Assembly (NCBI RefSeq): GCF_964259225.1
Contig: NZ_CAXVKN010000033.1
Origin: Catenibacterium mitsuoka_A
Lineage (GTDB): Bacteria > Bacillota_I > Bacilli_A > Erysipelotrichales > Coprobacillaceae
Strand: one strand, 5' to 3'
DNA length: 24,643 nt
How positions within the stretch are numbered: the stretch's first letter is position 1; each line of letters opens with the position of its first letter. The notes under the pieces were generated by a model, which worked only from the letters and a program-made list of their open reading frames with translations, was not told the origin of the DNA and did not search any database. Positions 6,995-14,776 of this stretch are shown in pieces. A program made the translations under genes and the position numbers.

Positions 6995-7876
6995 TTAATT
7001 TAAGTGCTGATATAAAGCACCGATTAAGTTCGCATCATTACGATATTCACAAACTACGATTTCTGGTGGCAATGTGCTTGCATAACATGAATTATAGATT
7101 TCATCAAAGTTCTTTTTGATAAGTTCTAATAGTAATGGCTGTGCACTAATACCTCCGCCAATGGCTACTTTTTCACAATCAAAGATCTGATTGATGTTGT
7201 AGATCTGTACTGCAGTTTCTAAACAGAACTGATTTAATCCTTTTAAGACAGCTTCATTTCCATTATTTGCCATTTCAAAGATTTCTTCACCTGTAAAATG
7301 TTCTTCTGTTTCTAATGCTTCCTGGATATGTAATAGTAATCCATTGATTCCATTACTTGCATACCAAGATGTATCACCATCATATGGCTTATGATAATCA
7401 GTGATGATATTAGAAAATTCACCTGCACCAAATCTACATCCGCTTAATACCTTATGATCCTTAATTAAAGCGCCACCAATAGCTGTGCCAAGAATCACTA
7501 CAGCGCCGTCCTGAATATCCTGAAGACTACCAAAACCTAGTTCTGCATTAGCGGCACATTTTGCATCATTACCAATTGTGACTCTTACACCACAACGCTC
7601 AGATAGTAATTCTGCCATATTTATATCATGATTATAAGCTAAAGCACCACCAGTGTAACAATAACCCTTATTAGGATCAATTCTTCCTGGCATACTCATC
7701 GCAATACCAGATACATCAGAATATGTATTATAAAGAGATTGAACGCTATTCACAAATGAATCAAGGCAATCTAAGGGAGTAGGTACCTTACCTCTTTCAT
7801 ATATATTCTTTTCTGCATCCATTACTGCATATTTAATAGCACTGCCACCAACATCTAGAACTAAGTATTTTTTCAT
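6995..7876 (-). CDS. ROK family sugar kinase (beta-glucoside kinase or glucokinase-like)
   Basis: 293 residues. Residues 8-12 (DVGGS) form the ATP phosphate-binding loop, D104 in IGNDAKCAANAE is the expected catalytic base, and AIGGGISAQ is the C-terminal nucleotide motif. The zinc-binding cysteine cluster of many ROK proteins is absent, and the usual GEIGH histidine region reads GEFSN, as in the BglK-like branch. There is no helix-turn-helix, so it is a kinase rather than a repressor. Its ATG overlaps the stop of the GH1 gene by four bases (ATGA), implying coupled translation. Likely role: phosphorylating glucose or a beta-glucoside freed or imported alongside the PTS pathway. The substrate cannot be read from sequence. 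Confidence 0.85.
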   Translation of the reverse strand: MKKYLVLDVGGSAIKYAVMDAEKNIYERGKVPTPLDCLDSFVNSVQSLYNTYSDVSGIAMSMPGRIDPNKGYCYTGGALAYNHDINMAELLSERCGVRVTIGNDAKCAANAELGFGSLQDIQDGAVVILGTAIGGALIKDHKVLSGCRFGAGEFSNIITDYHKPYDGDTSWYASNGINGLLLHIQEALETEEHFTGEEIFEMANNGNEAVLKGLNQFCLETAVQIYNINQIFDCEKVAIGGGISAQPLLLELIKKNFDEIYNSCYASTLPPEIVVCEYRNDANLIGALYQHLN

Positions 7877-9288
7877 AATTTTTCTCCGTTACTTTCTATT
7901 ACTTTCTTATACCAATCAAAGGAATCCTTCTTGCTTCTTGCAAGTGTTCCATGACCTGCATTATCTTTATCTACATAAATGAAACCATAACGTTTCTTCA
8001 TTTCACCCGTACCAAAGCTAACACAGTCAATACATCCCCAAACAGTATAACCTAATAAGTCTACACCATCAATATCTACTGCCTTCTTCATTTCTTCGAT
8101 ATGCGCTTTAAGGTAATCAATACGGTACTGGTCATGTACTTTTCCATCTACCATCTGGTCCACTGCACCGAAGCCATTTTCTACAATAAATAGAGGAAGG
8201 TTATAACGGTCATACATCCAGTTTAAGCTATATCTTAAACCTTTCGCATCAATTGGCCATCCCCATTCAGTCTTAGAAATATATGGGTTATCACATAAAT
8301 CTGTTTCTTCATTATAGTCAAGGTTGACATCTCCATCACCCTTAACCGCAAATGACATATAATAACTAAATCCAATATAATCTACTGTACCCTGAGGAAG
8401 AACAGCTAAGTCTTCTTCAGTAATATCTAGATTGAAGTTCTTTCTTTCAAAGAAAGATTTCATATAACCTGGATAACGTCCTCTTGCATGAACATCCATA
8501 TACCAGAAACGCTTATGATTTGCACCTACTGCCTTCAACATATCATCTGGATTACATGAGTAAGGATAAATAGGTGTCATCGCAATCATGCAGCCGATCA
8601 TCATAGAAGGATCAATAGCATGTCCTTCTTTAATAGCCATCGCACTTGCAACAAGTTCATAATGTGCTGCCTGATAAACAGTACGTTCTTTGTCTTCACC
8701 TTCTTCAAATATAATACCTGAGTTAGTAAATACAGCTACGTCTGCTTCATAGTTCGCCTGGTTGTTGATTTCATTGAAAGTCATCCAGTATTTAACTTTA
8801 TTGTGGTATCTTTCGAAACATACTTTTGCGAATCTTACAAAGAATGTAATCATCTTTCTGTTTCTCCATCCACCATATTTTTCAACTAAATGATAAGGCA
8901 TTTCAAAGTGTGATAATGTGATGACTGGCTGAATACCATTCTTTAATAGTTCATCAAACATATCATCATAGAACTTTAAGCCTTCTTCATTTGGTGTTTC
9001 TTCATCTCCCATTGGGAAGATTCTTGCCCAGGAAATAGATGTTCTAAAACATTTAAATCCCATTTCTTTAAATAAAGCGATATCTTCCTTATAGTGGTGA
9101 TAGAAATCAATCGCTGTATGATTTGGGTAGAACTGATCAGGTTCAATTGTTTTAGTGATCTTTCTACGAGTAGTGGCAGAACCAACTGTCATCATATCTG
9201 AGACATTTGGTCCTTTACCACCTTCATTAAATCCACCTTCTACCTGATGTGCAGCAACTGCTCCACCCCATAAGAAGTCTTTACGCAT
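7873..9288 (-). CDS. Glycoside hydrolase family 1, 6-phospho-beta-glucosidase
   Basis: Hydrolyses phosphorylated beta-glucosides delivered by the PTS, giving glucose 6-phosphate and an aglycone or sugar. From ATG 9288 it has 471 residues, the normal GH1 length. The chain opens with FLWGGAVAAHQVEGG. The acid/base is E173 in TFNEIN and the nucleophile is E370 in IVENGFG. The stretch GTGEMKKRYGFIYVD near 426-440 is the phosphate-recognition signature of 6-phospho enzymes. I prefer ATG 9288, with AGGAG seven bases upstream, to an in-frame ATG at 9345 that would add 19 residues and lie inside the EIIC gene. The start overlaps the EIIC stop by eight bases (ATGCGTAA), and the end overlaps the ROK start by four. 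Confidence 0.93.
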   Translation of the reverse strand: MRKDFLWGGAVAAHQVEGGFNEGGKGPNVSDMMTVGSATTRRKITKTIEPDQFYPNHTAIDFYHHYKEDIALFKEMGFKCFRTSISWARIFPMGDEETPNEEGLKFYDDMFDELLKNGIQPVITLSHFEMPYHLVEKYGGWRNRKMITFFVRFAKVCFERYHNKVKYWMTFNEINNQANYEADVAVFTNSGIIFEEGEDKERTVYQAAHYELVASAMAIKEGHAIDPSMMIGCMIAMTPIYPYSCNPDDMLKAVGANHKRFWYMDVHARGRYPGYMKSFFERKNFNLDITEEDLAVLPQGTVDYIGFSYYMSFAVKGDGDVNLDYNEETDLCDNPYISKTEWGWPIDAKGLRYSLNWMYDRYNLPLFIVENGFGAVDQMVDGKVHDQYRIDYLKAHIEEMKKAVDIDGVDLLGYTVWGCIDCVSFGTGEMKKRYGFIYVDKDNAGHGTLARSKKDSFDWYKKVIESNGEKL

Positions 9289-10633
9289 TGTTTTCTCCTG
9301 CTTCTTCTGCTTCTTTCTTGATAGCGGCTCTTGTGCTTGCTGCAACGAATGGTAAGTAAATTAAAGTACTTACGACAAAGCAAAGAATACCTATAACTAA
9401 TGCCATAATGTTGTTAGCACCTGATCCTAAGAATGGTGTTAAGAATCCTGGAGTTGTCCAAGCAACTTGATAAGCAACTGGTGGGATGATCTTAATCACA
9501 CATACACAGAAATAACCAATAAGGTTACATACGATTGGTGCTAAGATAAATGGAATAACATACATTGGGTTCATAACGATTGGTAAACCGAACATGATTG
9601 GTTCGTTGATGTTGAATAGTCCTGGAACTAATGACATCTTACAAATAGAATATTCACCTTTATTCTTTCTACCTACGATAAACATAGCGGCAATTAAACC
9701 AAGTGTAGCACCTGATCCTCCACCATTACCAAATGCATCGTTGATTGAACCCCAGTTAACTGGGTAAGGTGCACCCCATGCAGAACCATGAGCTGCAACA
9801 TAAGCTAAGTTTGCGTTTCCCTGTTCTGTGAAGATCACTGAACGTAATGCACTTAAAGTGTTAGGACCATGGATACCTACAATCCATAACATCTGCTGTA
9901 CTAATACGAATACGATGATTGTACCCATAGAGCTTCCAAGAGATGTTAATGGAGCCTGGATAGCGTTATAAACAACAACCTGAATACCTTCAGGAGTAAT
10001 CATTGAGAATAAGTAGTTTAATACACCCATGATGGCAAGTACTAACATCATTGGGATTAATAAATTAAATGACTGTGCTACTGCAGGAGGTACCATTTCT
10101 GGCATCTTGATTCTTAACTTTTCATTTCTACCAAAACGAGTTAATAATTCTGTAGTTAATAGACCTACTAATAATGCAACGAATAATCCCTGTGCACCAA
10201 AGTAAGTAGTTGTTAAACCAGTTCCTGCATTCTTACCTGCAAATGCCTGAGCAGCAGGATAAAGAATAAAGAAAGATGAAAGAGATGTAATACCACATAA
10301 TACTTTATCTCCACCCATTTCCTGAGCTAACTGATAAGCCACTAAGAATGCGATGATGATTGATAAGATATTAGTTGTACCATTGATAACTGAACTTAAG
10401 ACAGCCTGATACTGTGCTAAGTTTGGAATTAAATCACCTAAGTGAAGTAATTTTGCGATGAATCCTGTTGGATCTAATAATACATAGTTAATAAGTAAAA
10501 CCATTGACCCACCCATTGTGAGTGGGAATGATAAAGTGAACGCATCACGCACGGCTGCCACATGGCGCTGACCATTAATTTTTGCAGCTAATGGTACGAA
10601 GTAACGTTCCATAAAGCTTTGAATTGCTTCCAT
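9281..10633 (-). CDS. PTS cellobiose/beta-glucoside-type transporter subunit EIIC
   Basis: Membrane permease of the Lac/cellobiose PTS class (CelB-like), 450 residues with about ten hydrophobic segments. The opening FMERYFVPLAAKINGQRHV and the conserved FNINEPIMFGLPIVMNP block, the substrate-binding signature, identify the family. It moves and helps phosphorylate beta-glucosides such as cellobiose. It is a stand-alone IIC: no EIIA or EIIB gene occurs in the window, so these must come from elsewhere in the genome. It is the first gene of the operon, with GAGGAG before the ATG, a promoter at about 10697-10705 and a palindromic operator between. Confidence 0.93.
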   Translation of the reverse strand: MEAIQSFMERYFVPLAAKINGQRHVAAVRDAFTLSFPLTMGGSMVLLINYVLLDPTGFIAKLLHLGDLIPNLAQYQAVLSSVINGTTNILSIIIAFLVAYQLAQEMGGDKVLCGITSLSSFFILYPAAQAFAGKNAGTGLTTTYFGAQGLFVALLVGLLTTELLTRFGRNEKLRIKMPEMVPPAVAQSFNLLIPMMLVLAIMGVLNYLFSMITPEGIQVVVYNAIQAPLTSLGSSMGTIIVFVLVQQMLWIVGIHGPNTLSALRSVIFTEQGNANLAYVAAHGSAWGAPYPVNWGSINDAFGNGGGSGATLGLIAAMFIVGRKNKGEYSICKMSLVPGLFNINEPIMFGLPIVMNPMYVIPFILAPIVCNLIGYFCVCVIKIIPPVAYQVAWTTPGFLTPFLGSGANNIMALVIGILCFVVSTLIYLPFVAASTRAAIKKEAEEAGENNA

Positions 10634-10670
10634 TTTGTTTCTCCTCTTCTTATTTTATTCGGCCGATGTT

Positions 10671-10688
10671 GAAAACGATTTCGTTTTC
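10671..10688. promoter_or_regulatory. Perfect-arm palindrome, likely operator of the beta-glucoside operon
   Basis: GAAAACGA-TT-TCGTTTTC: two perfect eight-base arms around two central bases. It lies just downstream of the predicted transcription start near 10690 and upstream of the EIIC ribosome site, where a bound repressor would block elongation. With the preceding T it also partly fits the catabolite (cre) consensus (TGAAAACG half), so MurR/RpiR and CcpA are both candidates. A second GC-rich palindrome, TCGGCCGA, sits at 10659-10666. Confidence 0.55.
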
Positions 10689-10696
10689 CGTAATTG

Positions 10697-10705
10697 ATTC
10701 TATCA
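10697..10705 (-). promoter_or_regulatory. Extended -10 promoter of the beta-glucoside operon
   Basis: On the minus strand TG-A-TAGAAT (10705-10697) is an extended -10 element with five of six bases of TATAAT. No good -35 is present, since the upstream T-run belongs to the preceding terminator. A weak -35 suits a promoter that needs activation or is tightly repressed. Confidence 0.5.
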
Positions 10706-10719
10706 GAGGATTAAAAATA

Positions 10720-10740
10720 AAAAAAGGGCTTGAAGCCCTT
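10720..10740 (-). terminator. Rho-independent terminator after the broken RpiR gene
   Basis: On the minus strand AAGGGC pairs with GCCCTT around TTCAA and is followed by a long T-run. It separates the AmmeMemoRadiSam/RpiR transcript from the beta-glucoside operon. Confidence 0.85.
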
Positions 10741-10774
10741 CTTGAATAGTATGCATTATCTGCAAAATGTTTTA

Positions 10775-11506
10775 CTATTGTAACGTATTGTGACATATGC
10801 GCTGAGTTGTATTAGAAAGAATCTCAATGATACTCAAGGCGGGTACCTGCGTAGTACGAGACATCTCTTCCGTTCTTACATCGTTAACATAGTAGCTGAT
10901 ATTGTGATCACTCATTTTTGCGAGTGTATTATCGTCTGATGCAGTAATTGTGATTAAAGTACTGCCTGCTGCTTTATAATCATTGGCTTTTCTAATAAGT
11001 TCAGGCGTATTTCCTGAAACTGATAACATGACAACCACAATACCTGTACCATCCATGGATACCCTCTGATATGGATCTGTTAAGGCAGCACTAAAGAAAC
11101 CATTGATAGAAAAGCGTCTTGCTGCATATTCTGCAATCTTAGCTGAATCTCCCATACCATCAAAAATAATCATATTCGCGTCACCTAGTATATATGCGAT
11201 TTCTTTGAATAAATCCTGATAATAAGGGGTATTGAACTTCTTTAAACAGTCGATAGTTTCATCTAGGTCATTCACCATATAAAGAGAGACTTCTTTTTCT
11301 CCTTTCTTATAAGCATATTTTAATTCCGGAAAGCTGTCTTATCCCATCCTTTTCACAAAGCGCATAATAGAAGCTGTAGATGTAGGAATCTCATCTGCAA
11401 GTTCTCTTATACTCATATAAGGGAATTGAATGCTGTGCTTCAATATATAGTTATATATACGCATATCTGTTGTACTAAAGCTTTTAATCTTTTCTTCATT
11501 AAACAT
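10775..11506 (-). pseudogene. MurR/RpiR family regulator interrupted by an in-frame TAA
   Basis: Read from ATG 11506, the frame codes for 55 residues of an RpiR helix-turn-helix (STTDMRIYNYILKHS ... TASIMRFVKRMG) and then meets TAA at 11341-11339. The same frame continues with DSFPELKYAYKKGEKEVSLY straight into the SIS domain, open from ATG 11278 to 10775 (167 residues; GMGDSAKIAEYAARRF, LSVSGNTPELIRK). Aligned with the intact regulator at 5573-6301 (KKLGYEGFLEWK), the stop replaces a tyrosine, so one base change from TAT or TAC explains it; length and frame are otherwise normal. ATG 11278 lacks a well-placed ribosome site, so the SIS half may be made poorly or not at all. The gene starts directly after the stop of the radical SAM gene. 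A sequencing error cannot be excluded. Confidence 0.85.
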
Positions 11507-12322
11507 CTAACAATTACCTCTATATACATTCTTTAAATATTTCTTAGCCGCTTCTACCATTTGGTCTATAAGTTCTATAGATGTAGGAAATTCATGATAA
11601 TGATACTCAGGAAAATAACGTGTGATATGTAACACAATATTCGGATCAATAGACGCCAACCACTTTGCTTCTTCTTCCATATCTTCTAAATGATCATTAA
11701 TACCAGGCACAATCAAAGAAGTGACTTCTAGATGACTTGATGAAGCTATTTGAATACTCTTCTTTACTGTGTTTAAGTCACCTGATAACTTCTTATAAAT
11801 ATCTTCTTTAAATCCTTTTAAATCAATATTCCATGCATCTACTAAAGGAGATAACTCCTTTATGTATTTCTCTTCTATCATTCCATTAGAGACAATAACA
11901 GTCTTTAAATCATGCTTTTTGCATAATACAAAAGTATCATAAATAAACTCATAACTGATCATTGGTTCATTATAAGTAAACGCAATACCGATATTCCCTT
12001 CTTTTTTGAGATCTAAGGCGACTTCAACAAGTTTTTCAGGTGTTGTATGCACCTGTACAGAAGAGCCTTTATCTTGTGATATGGTGTAGTTCTGACAGAA
12101 AGGACATTTCATATTACAGCCATAAGAACCGACAGATAGAATCTTTGTATTTGGATAAAAATGATAGAGAGGCTTCTTTTCAATAGGATCTAAAGACAGT
12201 GATGTAATAGCACCATAATCTTTAAGTACTATGCTTCCTTCTTTATTGATTCTTTGATGACAGAATCCTGTCTGTCCTTCTTTTAATACACATTGATGAG
12301 GACATAAATCACATCTAATCAT
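11507..12322 (-). CDS. amrS: AmmeMemoRadiSam system radical SAM enzyme
   Basis: 271 residues, related to pyruvate formate-lyase activating enzymes. The 4Fe-4S/SAM site is C69, C73 and C76 in SYGCNMKCPFCQ. An N-terminal four-cysteine motif (C4, C7, C11, C21; CDLCPHQC ... TGFC), typical of this subfamily, may bind a metal or second cluster. IGIAFTYNEPMISYEF is a strong subfamily marker. No pyruvate formate-lyase gene is nearby; instead the start overlaps by eight bases the stop of the MEMO-AMMECR1 fusion, the defining partner pair. As far as I know the reaction is not firmly established; modification of a nucleotide or a protein has been considered. Expression depends on the dus/amr transcript, with translation coupled to the upstream gene. 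Confidence 0.9.
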   Translation of the reverse strand: MIRCDLCPHQCVLKEGQTGFCHQRINKEGSIVLKDYGAITSLSLDPIEKKPLYHFYPNTKILSVGSYGCNMKCPFCQNYTISQDKGSSVQVHTTPEKLVEVALDLKKEGNIGIAFTYNEPMISYEFIYDTFVLCKKHDLKTVIVSNGMIEEKYIKELSPLVDAWNIDLKGFKEDIYKKLSGDLNTVKKSIQIASSSHLEVTSLIVPGINDHLEDMEEEAKWLASIDPNIVLHITRYFPEYHYHEFPTSIELIDQMVEAAKKYLKNVYRGNC

Positions 12323-13682
12323 GTCTGATCACCTTGAATCTTTCTATCTTGATCTTCTCTCCTTCATGAATACCTGCCTTATGACAAGCTATCTGAATCT
12401 GATCAGTCACTGTATCCACACCTTCTAAATCAGGTAGGAGTAAACCTCTTTTAGAACCATGGGATACTATAATACCATAGATATGAGGATCTAATGTACT
12501 GATATCTTCTACTGGTTCTATTTCTCCTAACACATCGACTGAGATAATGAGATTATCTAGTTCTTCTTCTGTAATAGGATCAAAGCGTGGATCTTCACTA
12601 CATGCACTGATCGCATTATGTACTATTTCTAAGGCAATATTATCCTGTACAGGCATAAAGGTACCAATACAGCCTCTCAAACGTCCTTCTTCATAAATAG
12701 ATACAAAGACACCTGCACGTCTTTTCATCTCTTTTGTGACTTCTGGAATAATTTCTACTTTTTCTTTTACATAATGTTCTATTGTGGTTCTAGCCAGTCT
12801 GACATAGTCATCTTCATGTTCTTTGATTTTCTTGACTTCTTCCTGCATTTTCTTTTTATATTGGTTTCCTATATCACGTGTTAAATCTTCACCACATATT
12901 TCAAAGCCACATATTCCATAACCTACTCCAAATGGTCCTTCATAAGAATAATAGTTTGGTTTAATCTTCTTTTGATCTAAAGCACCTGTCATGATCTGAA
13001 ATGATCTGAGTCCACATTCAGCAGCTGCTTCAGTAAAGATGGGATCAAATGTTAGAAAACGCATAAAGTCGCTATTCTTCCATGCTGTAATAATATCATG
13101 ATCAAAGAGCGGTCCTTCTTTTTTATAACCATAAGGACCATCCTCTTTTAAACAATGAGACAAATCACCACTCGCAATTAATAAAACATTCTTATCTCCC
13201 ACTGCTTCTTTAATACATTGTCCAAAGCGATAATGAGTAAGAGGAGATAAACCAGATATTCCAATTCTTACAACTTTATAGTCTTTTAGATACTTATTTA
13301 GAAAGTAAAGAGGAATCATAGTGCCATGATCTAAATCATCATCTTTTCCTAATGTTCCTGCGAATATATGATGATTCTTGGCAGATCGAGTGATCTTCTT
13401 TACAAGATCTGAATCATAATCCACTTCTATTCTTACATTTCCTGCACCAAACTGTCTAAAGTCTCCTGATGCATGTTTACCAGGAGATATATGAATATAA
13501 TCACTATAGGCGATTGCATGAGGACTAATCACAATGACTGTTTCTATAGGAAGAGTAGATACATATTTCATAATGGATTTATAAGATTGTATTGTGTTAC
13601 TAATAGTTTTCTCTTCTCCTTGACCTATTTCAGGAATTATTAATGGAGGATGAGGGACACACATAGAATAAAGTATAGACAT
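12315..13682 (-). CDS. AmmeMemoRadiSam fusion protein: MEMO-like (AmrB) plus AMMECR1-like (AmrA)
   Basis: 455 residues with two domains. Residues 1-265 are a MEMO-like, LigB-type dioxygenase fold. Histidines in conserved blocks, H11 (VPHPPLI), H55 (SPHAI), H119 (LDHGTMIPL) and H176 (ASGDLSH), are the candidate metal ligands. A charged linker of about 20 residues (KKKMQEEVKKIKEHEDD) leads to an AMMECR1 domain (about 290-455) with its invariant LRGCIGTF (335-342) and a DPRF motif (365-368). The fusion makes a stable 1:1 pairing of the two proteins obvious, and the overlapping radical SAM gene completes the triad. Both domains have human counterparts (MEMO1, AMMECR1). AAGGAG gives a strong start at 13682. 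The biochemical role is unproven to my knowledge. Confidence 0.9.
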   Translation of the reverse strand: MSILYSMCVPHPPLIIPEIGQGEEKTISNTIQSYKSIMKYVSTLPIETVIVISPHAIAYSDYIHISPGKHASGDFRQFGAGNVRIEVDYDSDLVKKITRSAKNHHIFAGTLGKDDDLDHGTMIPLYFLNKYLKDYKVVRIGISGLSPLTHYRFGQCIKEAVGDKNVLLIASGDLSHCLKEDGPYGYKKEGPLFDHDIITAWKNSDFMRFLTFDPIFTEAAAECGLRSFQIMTGALDQKKIKPNYYSYEGPFGVGYGICGFEICGEDLTRDIGNQYKKKMQEEVKKIKEHEDDYVRLARTTIEHYVKEKVEIIPEVTKEMKRRAGVFVSIYEEGRLRGCIGTFMPVQDNIALEIVHNAISACSEDPRFDPITEEELDNLIISVDVLGEIEPVEDISTLDPHIYGIIVSHGSKRGLLLPDLEGVDTVTDQIQIACHKAGIHEGEKIKIERFKVIRHD

Positions 13683-13725
13683 AAAATCATCTCCTTTACC
13701 CTATTATAAAACAAAAAGAAGATGA

Positions 13726-14703
13726 TTACTCACCTTCTAGTTCTTTCTCAAAGTCTTTTAGAATTGTTTCTAATTCTTCTAATGTATTCATCTGTGTTAA
13801 ATGATTCTTAATCTTTGCAGAACCTCTTAACCCTTTGACATACCAAGGTGCTTGTCCACGCATTTGTCTAATCGCATTCTTTTCACCTTCCGTTTTTACT
13901 AAACGATGGGCATGATCAATACATAACTGAATACGTGCATGATAGTCTGGCTCTTCTTCTAGAATACCCTCTTCTAGATATTTCACCATTCTACGAATCA
14001 CAAATGGATTACCTAAAGCACCTCTACCAACCATGACAGCATCACAGCCTGTTTCTTCCATCATTCTTTTCGCATCTTCAGGTGTTCTGACATCACCATT
14101 CCCAATAACTGGAATACTGACTGCTTCTTTTACTTTTTTAATCCATGACCAATCTGCATGACCTTCATACATCTGTGAACGTGTACGACCATGAATAGCC
14201 ACTGCACTTGCACCTGCTTTTTCCATTAATTGTGCCATTTCTACACAGTTAACATGCTTCATATCATAACCAATACGCATCTTAACAGTCACTGGTACAT
14301 TCACTGCTTCTACAACAGCCTTCACAATATCATATGCAAGTTCTGGATACTGCATTAAATAACTGCCTGCATGAGCCTTTAATACCTTATTTACAGGACA
14401 TCCCATATTAATATCAATAATATCACAATCAGAATGTTCCTCTACAAACTTGGCAGCTTTGACCATAGTCTCTACTTCACCACCAAAAATCTGCATACTC
14501 ATAGGGTGTTCATCTTCACCTACTGCAAGCATATCAATTGTCTTTTGATTTCCATAACATAACGCTTTATCACTGACCATTTCAGATACTACAAGTCCTG
14601 CACCAAACTCTTTTACAAGTCTACGGTAAGCGACATTTGTGATACCTGCCATAGGAGCCATGATAATAGGATGTTTTATTTCTACGTTTCCAATTTTCAA
14701 CAT
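13726..14703 (-). CDS. dus: tRNA-dihydrouridine synthase, DusB-like
   Basis: FMN enzyme that reduces uridine to dihydrouridine in tRNA, using NADPH. The 325-residue chain has a TIM-barrel N-terminal domain: MAPMAGITN at 15-23 binds FMN, C102 in INMGCPVNKV is the catalytic acid, and TVKMRIG, AIHGRTRSQMYEGHADW and VIGNGDVRTPEDA follow in order. A helical RNA-binding domain forms the last 80 residues. It is the first gene of a transcript that also carries the MEMO-AMMECR1 and radical SAM genes (43-base gap). In Bacillus the orthologue precedes lysS directly. The ribosome site is weak (GATGGTGAT). Confidence 0.95.
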   Translation of the reverse strand: MLKIGNVEIKHPIIMAPMAGITNVAYRRLVKEFGAGLVVSEMVSDKALCYGNQKTIDMLAVGEDEHPMSMQIFGGEVETMVKAAKFVEEHSDCDIIDINMGCPVNKVLKAHAGSYLMQYPELAYDIVKAVVEAVNVPVTVKMRIGYDMKHVNCVEMAQLMEKAGASAVAIHGRTRSQMYEGHADWSWIKKVKEAVSIPVIGNGDVRTPEDAKRMMEETGCDAVMVGRGALGNPFVIRRMVKYLEEGILEEEPDYHARIQLCIDHAHRLVKTEGEKNAIRQMRGQAPWYVKGLRGSAKIKNHLTQMNTLEELETILKDFEKELEGE

Positions 14704-14722
14704 TTTTTAATCACCATCACAA

Positions 14723-14731
14723 AATATACCA
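14723..14731 (-). promoter_or_regulatory. Extended -10 promoter of the dus operon
   Basis: TG-G-TATATT on the minus strand (14731-14723), five of six bases of TATAAT with an extended -10 TG. The -35 is poor (TTGTAT, 16-base spacing). The palindrome at 14749-14765 lies just upstream. Confidence 0.45.
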
Positions 14732-14748
14732 TATTCCTGACACAATAC

Positions 14749-14765
14749 AAAGATAAATTATCTTT
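14749..14765. promoter_or_regulatory. 17-bp perfect palindrome between the divergent dus and sRNA/4Fe-4S transcripts
   Basis: AAAGATAA-A-TTATCTTT has two perfect eight-base arms around one base. It abuts a plus-strand TATACT (14765-14770), so a bound protein would block that promoter, and it also lies upstream of the dus -10. The GATAA/TTATC arms recall iron- or peroxide-type boxes, but the spacing does not fit the standard 7-1-7 Fur or PerR box. Confidence 0.5.
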
Positions 14766-14776
14766 ATACTATGAGT

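Noticed and set aside
14749..14765. Canonical Fur box
   Set aside because: Arms resemble GATAA/TTATC, but the centre is two bases too short for the 7-1-7 arrangement, so I call it only an unassigned palindrome.
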